Shown here piece by piece: positions 35,501 through 46,397 of a stretch of 64,000 nucleotides of DNA. The stretch is taken from the NCBI RefSeq assembly GCF_030867145.1, contig NC_134440.1, forward strand, positions 5,828,001-5,892,000, read 5' to 3'. The position numbers were made by a program, and so were the translations under genes. How positions within the stretch are numbered: position 1 is the first letter of the stretch; the number at the start of each line of letters is the position of its first letter. Source of the stretch: Opisthocomus hoazin (taxonomy: Eukaryota > Chordata > Aves > Opisthocomiformes > Opisthocomidae). The notes beneath the pieces were generated by a model. The model did not search any database and was not told the origin of the DNA. It saw nothing but the letters and a program-made list of their open reading frames with translations.

Positions 35501-38500
35501 GAAATGATTTAACAAAATTTTGAAAGGGCTCTAGTGGCTTCATCTATTAGTCCTGGTCTGAAATACTGGGAGTCGTATGGCAAACTTGCCAAGAATAAAA
35601 GGTCAAAAAAGGGGTGCAGGAGGAGGTATATTAGCATTTGCTTTCGCATGTTTGATACTGGTATTTGTATTTCTGTTGTGGCAGCAAGTAATTTCTAAAT
35701 ATAAGACGCTGAACGCTTTTCTTTTGAACCAGCCTCTTCACCTCCTGCCTCCAGTGTGTGGACAACACGACGAGATGGAGAAGTCAGACTGAGGATGGAT
35801 GAACAGGGCATAGGCAGTGTGGCACCAAAGACCATTCATGAGCTGTTCCTGGAAGCTGTTAGTAAATACGGTGATTATTATGCCCTTGCATCCAAGAAGG
35901 GTGGCCAGTGGATAAAACTAACGTATAACATGTACTATGATGAGTGCTGGAAAGCAGCAAAAAGCTTCCTGCAGGTAAGCTTTTGTCGCATTCTCCTCGT
36001 TCACACTCAGTCAGTTTAACTGTGGAAATAGCTGTAGTCACCTATATCTGAAACCTGCAAATGCTGTGAGTGTAGGTGAGTCTTAAAGTGGCAGCGAAAC
36101 ACCTGAACATGCCATGAGCAGCTTGGTAACTACCGCAGTGTTTTTGTTCTAATTTCTTGCAAGTTGCTTCCACGTTCAACTAAAAAAAAGTACTGGAGGA
36201 AATGTTTAAAGCGAGGTGTTTGAGGTATATGGCAAATGTGGACAACACCCCGCATGAGGCATGTATATTTTAATCTTTGTGAAGAAAAACACCTTAAAGG
36301 GATGCTTATGAAACAGATTTTAACGTCCAAAGCGGCTGAGCCTTTTGCCTGTACTGAGTTAAGACACTCAGAGAAAGAAACCAACATTACATGTACTTAC
36401 TGTTATCATTATCAAGTCTTACTTCTTGAAGTTCCAACCCCTCTGGTTTTACTCCTATGGTGGGATCTTTCAGTCCACATACTTCCATTCTGGGACAAAA
36501 CCAGGGAATGGCTGAAGGAGACTTAGACTGGGTCTTCAACAACTGGAATTTCATGGCAAAGTGCCTCTGACTGTCACTGGAGCTTGCTGCACTTGTCGTT
36601 ATTGATATCTGACATACCTACCCTGTACTAAATGTCTCGGTAGATGTTGTCTAACTTAACCTTTTGCCTTCTCATTCCCAGCCCAAAGGGAACTGATAAC
36701 TACCTGGATTGCAGTTTTATAATACTGTTAGCGTCAGGGAGCCAGTCCTACTGAGTGCAGACCTGAGCAAATCCTTTTTTTCCTGCCTACTGATAAAGTG
36801 GGGCAGTGTCTGATGTGAAACGTAACTGGTTCCACATTAGGTCTTGGGAAGTTTTTCGATGTGAATTACCGTATATAATAGCATGAACTTTTCCCTTGGC
36901 ATTGTGCTTGCAGCAGAGATCTGTGAATTAACTCTAAGCATCCTTCAAAGGGAAAACAAGATTGCTGTAATCTCATCTCTTGTTTACAGCTGGGACTAGA
37001 GCGTTTCCATGGAGTGTGCATCTTGGGATTTAATTCTGCAGAGTGGTTTATTGCTGACATTGGAGCAATCTTTGCAGGGTAAGAACGAGTGTCGTCTCTT
37101 GACATGCATTTTGCTTTCACATTCAGATAGTAATTTGGGTATTCATGTGAGAAGTGGTTTTTCATTAAAAAAACACAGCAGAACAAACCGAACTGCTTAT
37201 GTTAGATTTTCGTGACAATAGGTAGAACCTAAACTCTCTCTTTACTTCATTATGAATTAATGAGACAAAAATTAATTTTTTAGCCAGGTGTTTCTCTCAA
37301 AATAAGAGGAACAGTAGGCTAATCCAAAAGTATGCTTACTTACACTGTGATTAAAAATATGATGGGAAAGGCCAGAGAATCACAGCACTGGATTTTGATA
37401 GCTGCCTTCCACCGGAGGCGTTTTGGTCCCTTACACCACTCTGACATTTCACCTGCCCTACAGCAGAGCCTTTGATCTCAGAATTAAGCCCTCCACTTCT
37501 TGTTGTTGTTTTATGGCATATTTTTCCTAAAGTTTTCTCCTCTGAAGTTTGAACTGGTCTGAATTTTTGCCAGCAACTATGCTTATCCTCTAATTTGATG
37601 TTTTGCTTTTATTTTTCTTCCTTTTCTTTTGTAGCGGATTTGCTGTTGGTATCTACACTACAAACTCTCCTGAGGCCTGTCATTATGTAGCAGAGAACTG
37701 TAGTGCTAACGTTGTGGTTGTGGAAAACCATAAGCAGCTGCAGAAAATCTTAGAAGTAAATACACTTTTTAAATGGCTGGGGGCTACAGCATCCTACTGA
37801 CAGATGTGGGAGGGGAGTACCGGAGGGGAAATGCTGGATCTGAAACAAGGCTGAACTGATCGAGCCTCCTTGGTGTGCTCCCTGTTCAAGCCGGATGAGT
37901 TGTCACTAGTGCTAAATCTCACGAGAGGTGAAGTGGTGGTTCCACAGCTTAGCAAAGCCTTGAGCTTAAAATATGAGAGGCCAACACAAACAATTGAGCA
38001 TCCTCTGTATTGTCTGGCAACATCCCAGTCCAAATGATTACTGTCTCTACTGAGGCTCCCCCGTTCTCTTCCAATAATACGGATGAGATTCTCTTAGCTT
38101 TGCTTAAAATACCAAGTAGCAGTGGCATTTCAAGTGGTGGGTTACTTAGGCTTAAAAGGGACAAGTAAGATTTGCTCCTTCTCACAAATCTCCCTTCTTA
38201 ACACAGATTCAGCATGAACTACCTCACCTGAAAGCTATTGTCCAGTATGGGGAAGAGCTAAAAGAGAAGAGACCAAATCTGTACTCTGTAAGTACTGGGC
38301 ATCTTAATGGCTCGTAAATACGGGCTGTGTTCAGCTGCTGGCTTGCCAGCAGCCACCACCTTCCACGGGACTGCCGTCGTGTGAGCCTGTGTTGGTTTTA
38401 GCGAGGGACTGCTTACCTCGCTGAAGCAGTGATGTCTGCTGTTGTTCAAACCTCGATAATCCGTGTTGGAAGGGAGGGTGCTGGCATACTGACCAGGCAG

Positions 38501-41500
38501 CCTCGGGGACTCCAGCTCGGCCCTCCCAGTGAATAGCAGGGTTGCTACAGAGCTAGCAAGCTTCCTCAGGGTGGACGCGTCTTTTGCCTCTTGCCACGCC
38601 TCTCGTGGCAGCCAGAAAACACTGTGGGGCTGACAGTGCTTATTTACAGCCTCTTCCAGATTCTGCCAGAGGTTTGGACGTAGGAAACAGTTCATTCTCT
38701 TCTTGTGTAGCAAAGGGTTTAATTTCACGTGTGAATGATAGCCTGTGATTGAGCTCTTCTCTTCTGTGTACAGTGGAGTGAGTTCATCGACCTTGGCAAA
38801 GATGTTCCAGATGCTCAGCTCCGTGAAATCATTGCGTCGCAGAAGCCTAACCAATGCTGTACGCTGATCTACACCTCAGGGACAACTGGACAGCCAAAGG
38901 GAGTAATGCTCAGTCACGACAACGTAAGCATCCTTTTGTCTAAACTCTGTGACCTTAGGTGGATGCTGAGGGAGGGTAGAGATCAGCTGAAAAACGTGCC
39001 TGATGTTAAGATCGCAGGACGTTGGAGACTTGTTTTGTGAGCTGCGTGCTCTGTGTTGTGCCTGCTCAGAAGAGCTGTCGCTTAATACTGACGTGGGTTC
39101 TTGTTGCAGCTGACGTGGACAGCATCGGTGGCCGGCCATTTCATAATGCTGACAGACGCCAAAGAAAAGCAGGAACTGGTGGTCAGCTATCTGCCCCTCA
39201 GTCACATTGCTGCACAGATGTCGGATATTTGGTCGGCAATGACATTCGGTGTGCAAGTTTTCTTTGCTCAACCAGATGCGTTAAAGGTAAAACCATAAGA
39301 GAATAAAAATCCTACACCCATCCACCTGCTTGTAGCTGGGGTGGGCGCTTTAAAACCAACGTGGCTGACTTCGCTTTCAGAATCATAAGATAGCTTGGTG
39401 TATTTGCGTAGTGACCGGCTGCTCCGGTGTAAGGGTCTGTTGGTTTGATGAGTATGGCCGCTCTGACCTTTGCCTTTTGACTCTGTATTGCAAGCGAGGA
39501 CGAGCTGACCAAGTGCTTCACAACTGGGAGCTTCTTGGTGTCTCACCTGACACCAGTTCTCTGCCCCGACAGCTTGGTTGAGCAACGGCTTTGTATTTGC
39601 TCTGTCAACATTGCAAAATGCCATCACCTGTGGTGATCTGTGTCCTGAGAACTATTCTCCCCTTGGCGGTGCGTCAGCGTTGGCACTGGAAGCAGCGACC
39701 CTTGCTGCCCTCTCAAAGCCAATGTGGCATCTGAATGCTCCTGGGGTTCCTTTCTCTTGGTGGCACTGCGGCTGAAAATCAGCAATTCCTCAGGACTGAT
39801 GGCCGAGTCCTAAGCCTCGGCTAGTGAGCAGTGCTGGCCTCAAGTCTGCAGTGAAGCGTTTCTGAAAGCTGTATTAAATTCTGCTTTGCCCAGGGCACCT
39901 TGGTAGACACCCTGCGGGAAGTGAGGCCAACTGCTTTTTTGGGAGTTCCTCGCGTCTGGGAAAAAATAGAAGAAAAAATGAAATCCATAGGCGCAAAATC
40001 GTCAGCACTCAGAAGAAAAGTGGCATTGTGGGCCAAGGGAGTCGGGCTGCAGGCAAACCTGAAGCGGATGAATGGGTAATTATGGACTACACTTAAGGGA
40101 TGCTACAAATATGAGGAGAACTTTGCTGTCAGATCAGGAATTATATCCTGTAACGGGCCAGACTTACGGACAGTAAAAGCCAAATGTCGTGGTTGGATTT
40201 GAGGGTGAGCAGCAAAGGCTGAGGGGGGAGTAATTTTATTTTTTTTCTGAATAAACTAAAATAGGAGGAAGATGAAAGGGGAAAGGGGTTGATGTTCTAC
40301 TTGGTGACTGAGACCTTGCAACCATTTTTCTCCTACAGCTATTCAGAAGTCCCGCTGAACTTCCGCTTAGCCAGGCACTTGGTGTACAAGAAAGTGCGAA
40401 AGGCCATTGGGCTGGACCGGTGCACAAAGTGCTACACGGGGGCTGCTCCCATTACCAGAGAGACGCTGGAATTTTTTCTAAGCCTGAACATTCCCGTGTT
40501 TGAGCTGTACGGCATGAGTGAGAGCTCTGGGCCTCACACCATCTCCCTACCTCACGCGTTCAAGCTTACCAGGTAAACACCGTTCTGTGAGTAGAGCACT
40601 GCTGGCTGGCAGGAAGAGCTGCTTTAAGCTTTCTCCTGCATCTGGCCCATCCATCTCGCCTGCTGCAGCTCATCCCCAGAGTTTTACTGCCAGTAAAAAG
40701 TCACCAGAGTGCCAGTTCCTTTGGCCACATCTTGCAGATGAAGAGATCTGCCACGGCAAGAGCCGTGTTACTTAAATTTACCTTGGATTCTGTAGGAACC
40801 AAGGGGGAAGCAAAGGATTCATGGGAAGAAGGAAGAATTAGTAATTCTAGCCTGCAGCTCCCTTTAACATGAAATTAGTAAATGCAGTACGACTCTGCTG
40901 TTGCTCTGAGTGGCTTGTTCAGTCTGCAGAGTAAACACCACCATCAGGAAGAGCTTGCTGCCAAGGACGTAAGTCTTCTAACTCAAGGCTCAGGTGTTTG
41001 AGAACAATGGGTGGGAAACACCGGGTGGGTGAGCACTGGTCTGCCTGCAAGAACAACTTTTTCTGTAGTTGCCCTTACATAAGCAGATGCCTTTTGATTT
41101 CATAAGCTCCTTGCTGAAGCAGTTGTAATAAAAAGCTGCCTGGCTTTGTTCAGACACTTGAGTTTGAGAGGGTACTGCTATGATCTCGCTCTGCTGCTCA
41201 GAAGCAGAAGTTAGGAGGGGAAAGATGCCATGGGTTTGTGTTTGTGTTCTCTTTAAGCTGTGGGAAGGAAATCACGGGCTGCCGGACACTGATTCATAAC
41301 CCCGACGGAGACGGCAACGGGGAGATCTGCTTCTCGGGGCGGCACATCTTCATGGGCTACTTGAACATGGAGGAGAAAACCAAAGAGGCAATTGATGAAG
41401 ATGGCTGGCTGCACTCAGGGGACCTTGGCAAGCACGATAAAGACGGATTCCTCTACATCACTGGCAGGATTAAGGGTAACGCATCCCCTGACTTTGTCTT

Positions 41501-44108
41501 GAGGTTGCACAGTGCTATGATACGATGTGTTCAGACTCTGCTCGTTATGTCGCTGTGGCTTGCACAGAATATTGAAATCCTTCTCCTGAAGTTTTTAATA
41601 TGAACGTGGCTGCAGCGTGGCCTGCCACTGAGCAGGGGACGTGGTGTGTGACGGGAGGAGAGGGATGACCTCTGAAACCAGTCTGTTTGCAGAGCAAGGA
41701 AGAAATCCTCTGATTTCAGAAGCAGCAGTTAATGCTTTGCTGGCTTGTTTCACAGTGCCAGACCTGTTGAGGTCCGGCTGTGTGTACGGCCAGCTCCCTC
41801 CAGTTTCAGCCAGCTTTGCTAGTTAATCTCTAAGAGAAAACAACAGCTGAACACTAGTGTGCAAGTGGCTTGCAGCAGCGCAGTTCTTGGGACAGTATTT
41901 TGGCCAACCCCAAACAAATCTAATTTCATGCAAGACTTCAATCATCAAAAAGAGATAAATGGCCATGCCAAAGGGCTGCTTTAAGAAATAAGATGGCCAA
42001 GAAAGGCCGTCTCTCCTCTGCTCTGCGTCGCGCTGTGTAACTTCAAAAACTCTGCTTTGCCTCAGCAAATTTTTTCACTTCAGTTTGAACAGCTTGGGTG
42101 CCAGCTCACATGCCTTGGAGTCCAAGGTGACCGTGGCAGGGTAGCGAGGTGCTGTACGCTGCACCCCCTGTTCCCAAACTGCAAATATCTCCGGAGCAGC
42201 AAAGCTGATTCTGCAGCGCTGTCTGCGTGCACACCTCGGTCCCATCGCTCAGCGCCGGACCGGACTCCTGGTTCGCTGCCTGCTCTGGGTGTTGGGGACA
42301 GACTCGCTGGTTGATCGGTAGACACAAAGCAGCTATCGGGTTGTTTCAGAGAAAAGCTCTACGCATTAATCCAGATTTGACTGTTTTCCAGAGCTCATCA
42401 TCACTGCGGGAGGCGAGAACATTCCTCCCGTTCCAATCGAGGATGCTGTGAAAGATGCTGTTCCCATCATCAGCAATGCAATGTTGGTTGGAGACAAAGC
42501 CAAATTCCTTGCTATGCTTCTAACGCTGAAGGTAAGGGAAAACAGGGTGGGAATCCACCTTTGTTGCTCAGTGCGTTTGGTTCCAGTGAGGAAGTTAATT
42601 GTCACACATTCTTACAGTGCCTTTAGAGACAGGAGGCATCGTGGAGTAAGACTTATTGTAGCTGAGTTGCAAGCAGCAGTTGAAACTGTACAGAAAAATG
42701 AGCCTTGCCACTTGATCAGCTGGTGGGGTGGTTCTGCTGCTCAGGGCAGCTCTCCCTCTCTGTACCACACAGGGCAGAAAGAAACAGAAGTAAACAACCT
42801 AAAAGTGAGACTGAAAAAAGAAACCCTCCTGCTTTTCTTACCCATTTTTAGTATCTCCCAGAGCAGTCTGGACAGCAATGAGCTGTCAGTGATTTTCTTC
42901 CGAGACGCTGGCGTTAAACTGCAGAGTGACACGGCTGTGGTGGCCTGCCCTGACTCCTGGCCAGAGACCCTGCAGGCTGCTGGGTTGTCAGGACAGTGGT
43001 AATTGCTCGTTAGCCAGACTCGCTGCCAACTGCCTCGCCCTTGTGCAAGAGGCACTGGGCCAGGCCCCGGAGGTGGTGGTGCTGTGTGTGTCTTCGGTGC
43101 TGCGTGTGTTCCCTTCCAACAGGCTGTTGTGCTGCTGCGGGATGCGGGGAGGTAAAGCTGCGGCCCAGAAAAAAGGTCAGGAAAAAAGGGCTCAGCTTGG
43201 GGCAGCACAGCAGGAACCTGGGAGAGGAGCTCTGTCCCCGGCTCGCTCCGTGGTGTGGACACGGCTGTCGGGCTTGCAGAGATCTGACAGGGTTTCATCT
43301 GCACTCTGCCTCACGCAGTTTTCATTTGAAGCAGTGGTTTCCATCACGTGTGTGAAAAGCGCGGTGGTCGATTAACGGGACGATTGGTGCTGGGGTGGGG
43401 AAGGAGATGGGGCGGCTTCCCTGGCTGTGGGAAGGGAATCGAGTGTTCAGCGGTGTGAGGTTACCTGTTCCGACCCGTCTTGCAGTGCAATGTAGATGTA
43501 GAAACTGGCGAGCCCGGAGATGATCTGACTCCAGAAGCTGTGGAATACTGTCAAAAACTGGGCAGCAAGGCTACGAAAGTCTCCGAAATCATCAGCAGCA
43601 AGGACAAGGCTATCTACGCGGCCATCCAGAAGGGAATTTCAGCAGTCAACGAGGGAGCCGTCTCCAACGCTCAGAAAGTCCAGAAGTGGGTCCTGCTGGA
43701 GAAGGACTTCTCTCTGTTTGGTGGCGAGCTTGGTGAGTGGTGGGTGGGGCAGGTGGGGTTGCCCCCTCCTCAGATGTTGAACAGACAACGCAGCCAGGAC
43801 CCCAACACCCAGAGCTACCCCTGGCCCTGCCTCACTGTGGCTTTTCCACACCATTTTGGGGAGGGTGGGATGAATTCCCACTCCTGCCTCGCAGAACCCA
43901 GTCTTCCTCCAGGCTTCCTCCACTCCAGCACCGCTTCGTGTCTCGCAGCGGTACCAGCACCATTCAAACCTTCTGCTGTGCTTTTTCCGCAGGCCCAACG
44001 ATGAAGCTGAAGAGACCAGTGGTGGCACAGAAGTATAAAGACCAAATCGCTCAGTTTTATGCGGATGTGGATACCCCCACCACAACAGAGACTGCTCTGC
44101 GGCCGTAG
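32449..44108 (+). CDS. ACSBG2: ACSBG2, bubblegum-family long-chain acyl-CoA synthetase (14 coding exons)
   Basis: ATP-dependent activation of long- and very-long-chain fatty acids to acyl-CoA via an acyl-AMP intermediate. Exons: 32449-32573, 35078-35157, 35733-35974, 36990-37078, 37635-37755, 38207-38287, 38774-38923, 39110-39286, 39894-40075, 40339-40572, 41258-41475, 42392-42531, 43486-43732, 43993-44108. They sum to 2,202 nt, 733 aa plus stop, with every phase agreeing and all introns GT-AG. Motifs: ATP P-loop [11 protein letters not shown] (279-289), YGMSES (473-478), GWLHSGDLG with ribose-binding Asp549, YITGRIKE around Arg564, and a C-terminal GPTMKLKR lysine motif (696-703). From WTTRRDG onward it follows human ACSBG2/ACSBG1; the first 100 or so residues are divergent. 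ACSBG1 is the main alternative, but position next to RFX2 and MLLT1 identifies ACSBG2. Start: first ATG after the acceptor, A at -3; Met9 in the same exon is an alternative. Confidence 0.95.
34176..34232 (-). repeat. Possible MIR-type (tRNA-derived) SINE relic
   Basis: The plus strand reads CACCGGGACTCGAATACC, then AGATCTCACAGGGTCTGGCT and TCCAACTTGTGGTCT. This resembles the reverse complement of the MIR core, including a Pol III B-box-like GGTATTCGAGTCCC on the minus strand. Only about 57 bp are similar, so this is tentative. It lies in the intron between ACSBG2 coding exons 1 and 2. Confidence 0.45.
35078..35157 (+). CDS. ACSBG2: ACSBG2 coding exon 2
   Basis: Acceptor CCTTGCAG; encodes [20 protein letters not shown] and then RDTLGFK; donor GTAAGT. 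It carries one base (G) to the next exon. It is variable N-terminal sequence, accepted because both phases close the reading frame. Confidence 0.85.
35733..35974 (+). CDS. ACSBG2: ACSBG2 coding exon 3
   Basis: Acceptor TTTTGAACCAG at 35,732. A stronger-looking CCTGCCTCCAG ending at 35,754 would break the frame, because exon 2 leaves one base and the frame of [11 protein letters not shown] needs two more. Encodes [16 protein letters not shown] through KAAKSFLQ; donor GTAAGC. This is the first well-conserved block of the family. Confidence 0.9.
36990..37078 (+). CDS. ACSBG2: ACSBG2 coding exon 4
   Basis: Acceptor TTTACAG; encodes [20 protein letters not shown] and then [10 protein letters not shown]; donor GTAAGA. 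This is the strongly conserved A2/A3-region segment of the adenylating fold (GFNSxEWF). Confidence 0.95.
37635..37755 (+). CDS. ACSBG2: ACSBG2 coding exon 5
   Basis: Acceptor TTTTGTAG; encodes [20 protein letters not shown] through QLQKILE; donor GTAAAT. Confidence 0.95.
38207..38287 (+). CDS. ACSBG2: ACSBG2 coding exon 6
   Basis: Acceptor TTAACACAG; encodes [20 protein letters not shown] and then KRPNLYS; donor GTAAGT. 27 codons, phase 0 at both ends. Confidence 0.93.
38774..38923 (+). CDS. ACSBG2: ACSBG2 coding exon 7 (ATP P-loop)
   Basis: Acceptor CTGTGTACAG; encodes [10 protein letters not shown] through VMLSHDN; donor GTAAGC. It contains the AMP-binding signature [12 protein letters not shown] that grips the ATP phosphates. 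50 codons, phase 0. Confidence 0.97.
39110..39286 (+). CDS. ACSBG2: ACSBG2 coding exon 8
   Basis: Acceptor CTTGTTGCAG; encodes [11 protein letters not shown] through [18 protein letters not shown] to QPDALK; donor [16 protein letters not shown] is a family hallmark. 59 codons, phase 0. Confidence 0.97.
39894..40075 (+). CDS. ACSBG2: ACSBG2 coding exon 9
   Basis: Acceptor TTTGCCCAG; encodes [20 protein letters not shown] and then [11 protein letters not shown] through LKRMNG; donor [15 protein letters not shown] is typical of acyl-CoA synthetases. Confidence 0.96.
40339..40572 (+). CDS. ACSBG2: ACSBG2 coding exon 10
   Basis: Acceptor TCCTACAG; encodes [20 protein letters not shown] through [22 protein letters not shown] and AFKLT; donor GTAAAC. 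YGMSES is the adenine-binding A5 motif. Confidence 0.96.
41258..41475 (+). CDS. ACSBG2: ACSBG2 coding exon 11 (A7/A8 motifs)
   Basis: Acceptor CTCTTTAAG; encodes [49 protein letters not shown] and ITGRIK; donor GTAACG. SGDLG carries the ribose-binding Asp549. The Arg in TGRIKE (codon AGG, 41,466-41,468) lies at the hinge between the large and small domains. Confidence 0.97.
42392..42531 (+). CDS. ACSBG2: ACSBG2 coding exon 12
   Basis: Acceptor TTTTCCAG; encodes (E)[18 protein letters not shown] through [13 protein letters not shown]; donor GTAAGG. Confidence 0.96.
43486..43732 (+). CDS. ACSBG2: ACSBG2 coding exon 13
   Basis: Acceptor CGTCTTGCAG; encodes [20 protein letters not shown] through [20 protein letters not shown]; donor GTGAGT. 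Confidence 0.96.
43993..44108 (+). CDS. ACSBG2: ACSBG2 coding exon 14 with stop
   Basis: Acceptor TTTTTCCGCAG; encodes [20 protein letters not shown] and then a tail ending TTTETALRP, stop TAG at 44,106-44,108. The lysine-rich MKLKR corresponds to the catalytic C-terminal lysine region of the superfamily. The Thr-rich tail extends past the end of the human protein as I remember it. Confidence 0.96.
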
Positions 44109-44225
44109 CGCCGAGGCTTCGTGCTGTGGACTGAAGCGAGCCTGGAGGACGCTTCCCCTCTGTTGGCCTGGGAAGGGTTCCCTGGGCACCGCTGAAATAA
44201 AGGGGGCTTGGTCATCTCGCAGCCC
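44109..44225 (+). terminator. ACSBG2: ACSBG2 3'UTR with polyadenylation signal
   Basis: AATAAA at 44,196-44,201, only 88 bases after the stop, predicts cleavage near 44,215-44,225. A second AATAAA at 45,546-45,551, followed by a GT-rich stretch (CTGGTTTTGTGTCTCC), could give a longer 3'UTR of about 1.4 kb. Confidence 0.7.
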
Positions 44226-46374
44226 TTCTGCATCACTGAACTGTGCGTTTCTTGGCCCTCGTACTGCAGTGTGGTGAGCGTGGTCGTGCCGTGTTTTCCT
44301 GTGTCTGTGTTCTGATGCTGAGATATTCCTGAATATCCCTGCTTTGTATTTTCTGTTGTTCCGTTTTTATAAGGGCAATGCAATGTTTACCTTAAATCCA
44401 TATTACATGTTACGTATCAACCAAAGTTTTCTTTTCCTGAGCTCAATGTAAAACAATCAGGAACTGCAATTTTCCTGCTGAGGGAGAAGGGCAGAGTTCT
44501 CTTTATAGCGGTGCACTTCCCTCCCCTGCTGCTGCGTGCCTAGCTGTGTGCTGGTGACATCCGACTTCTCTTTACCCACAAACTGTCTCCTGTCAAAGCT
44601 GACGAATGCTACGCGACTGCACGCACCGGCCCGGTGCGTGGGGAACCTCACCTTTGCTGGGTTTGTCTGTGCAATATTTTGAGTGTTTTACCTTCAGAGT
44701 TATAACGGAGCCATAAACTGTGAAGCTGACATCACATCCAGGGCCTGTGGGCGCAGAAGGGGTTTCCACAAAGGGCCTGTTCCTAAGGCTGTGTACAAAT
44801 CCGTGTGCAACCTGGTGGTAGTTGTAGAAATGCTGTCCAGGATGTCTGGCACCGGGTGGAACTCCCGAGGGGTGGGTTTGTGCCTGCGCTCGTGGAGAGG
44901 AGCCGGTGCTGGGAACCCCGCTGTTCGAAGGCCGGATCTCTGCGAGGTCTGCAATCAACCCTTCCAGCACCCGTGAGGCCCTTTACGCTGGATCCACTGA
45001 CTGTGGGATGTAGGGGACAGCAGCCTCCAGCACTGTAGGAAGCACCCAGTACCAGCAGCTCCCGAAGGCTTCTGAATGGCCCTGCCTGGGCCAGGGGGGA
45101 CCGTTCATCCTAACAGCAGGTGAAGGATTTTGCTTGTAAAATGGCTTATTTCAAAGTGTAAATCATTACTTGAACAAAAGTGGAGCAGCTTTACTCCCTG
45201 GTTTGGGGCACTGCCTGCTGTGGCCAAAGGAGGAGCACCGGGAGCTGCCAGGTGCCTGGTGGGGAAGCCTCTGCCCCACTGCATAGTGCAAAGGGCTGCA
45301 GCTCGGAGCGGCTCTGTACCCACAGCACCATGAAGTACCGAGACCTGGCTGGGGTGGGCACAGCCGTACCTGCAGCTGGGGGAGTTATAAACCTGAAACG
45401 TTGTGTCTGTAATGCCACCTGCCTGTATGCCTACAGCCCGGGGGGGAGGGTGAATGCACGATTGTAACCGCTGCTGGTCTCCTGCAAGCATTTGTGCGCT
45501 CAGCTGTGGGGGTGTGAAGCATCCCCAGTGCTCAGAGGAATGCCTAATAAACAAACTCTGCTGGTTTTGTGTCTCCTAACACTTCAGTCATTTCTGCAAG
45601 ATAACGCCCACCTCTGCGTGGGGTCAGGGTCCAGTGCAGCAGGGGGGAGCAGCAGCAGGTTCCTTTGCCTTGCTGCAGGGCAAGCTGCAGCCTCCGTGAT
45701 TGTTATCAAGGCAGAGATCACAGAATCACAGAATGGAAGGAGCTGGAAGGGCCCTCTGTGGGTCACCCAGCCCAACCCCCTGCCCAAGCAGGGTCACCCA
45801 GAGCAGGCTGCACAGCACCGCGGCCAGGCAGGGCTGGAATATCTCCAGAGAAGGAGACTCCACAGCCTCCCTGGGCAGCCTGGGCCAGTGCACACAACAC
45901 TGCAGCACACGGAAGGGGAGTCAGGCTCTCACCCCTAACCTTAGCACCTGCCCCAGAGCTTGCGTTGCTGTGGGAGACCGTTCTGGCCAGGGTATGGGAG
46001 CAGGGGGTGTCCTCAAAGCCCTGGGAAGCAGCGAGGGAGCGCCTGCACCCGCCCCAGGCAGAGCTCTGGCAGCTCCCTCGGGCTGCACAGACCTCAGGCG
46101 CCCAGACACGACGCTGCAGCACCAACGGCAGTGAAGCAACCGGCTTCAAGCTCCGAGGTAGTAAGGGCCCTCGGCCTACCCCCACGGCAGACTGAGCTTA
46201 ACGCCACTTGGCTTTGCTTTCCCTCCTCCAGGCGCAGGCAGGGGCCGGCAGAGCTGCAGCGCAGCGCTGTGTTACTGCCTTCTGCCAGGCAGAGGGAAAA
46301 TGGTCTCAGCCCAGGGCCCTCAGGAAAGCCTCACTGCTGTCCAGTCAGAAGCAACACAACGAACACCTGAAGTT
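44226..46374. other. Tail-to-tail intergenic spacer ACSBG2 / MLLT1
   Basis: About 2.1 kb between the two poly(A) signals. It holds the possible distal ACSBG2 poly(A) site (45,546) and a long CR1 fragment (45,716-45,895). No other gene was seen. Confidence 0.7.
45716..45895 (-). mobile_element. CR1 LINE 3'-end fragment
   Basis: The plus strand begins ATCACAGAATCACAGAATGG and continues with GGGTCACCCAGCCCAACC, GGCTGGAATATCTCCAGAGA and AGGAGACTCCACAGCCTCCC, then TGGGCAGCCTGGGCCAGTGC. This is the reverse complement of the CR1 3' region, about 180 bp, in minus orientation, and is the best-preserved copy in the window. Homology fades after about 45,895. Confidence 0.93.
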
Positions 46375-46391
46375 TTACTTTTCCATCTTAC

Positions 46392-46397
46392 TTTATT
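46392..46397 (-). terminator. MLLT1: MLLT1 polyadenylation signal
   Basis: TTTATT on the plus strand is AATAAA on the minus strand (context TGAAATAAAGT). Cleavage is predicted at about 46,370-46,380. It is the most 3' good signal I see downstream of the MLLT1 stop before the CR1. Confidence 0.6.

Noticed and set aside
38258-38854. 198-codon minus-strand ORF
   Set aside because: It is a shadow of the ACSBG2 intron and exon 7 on the opposite strand, with no homology.
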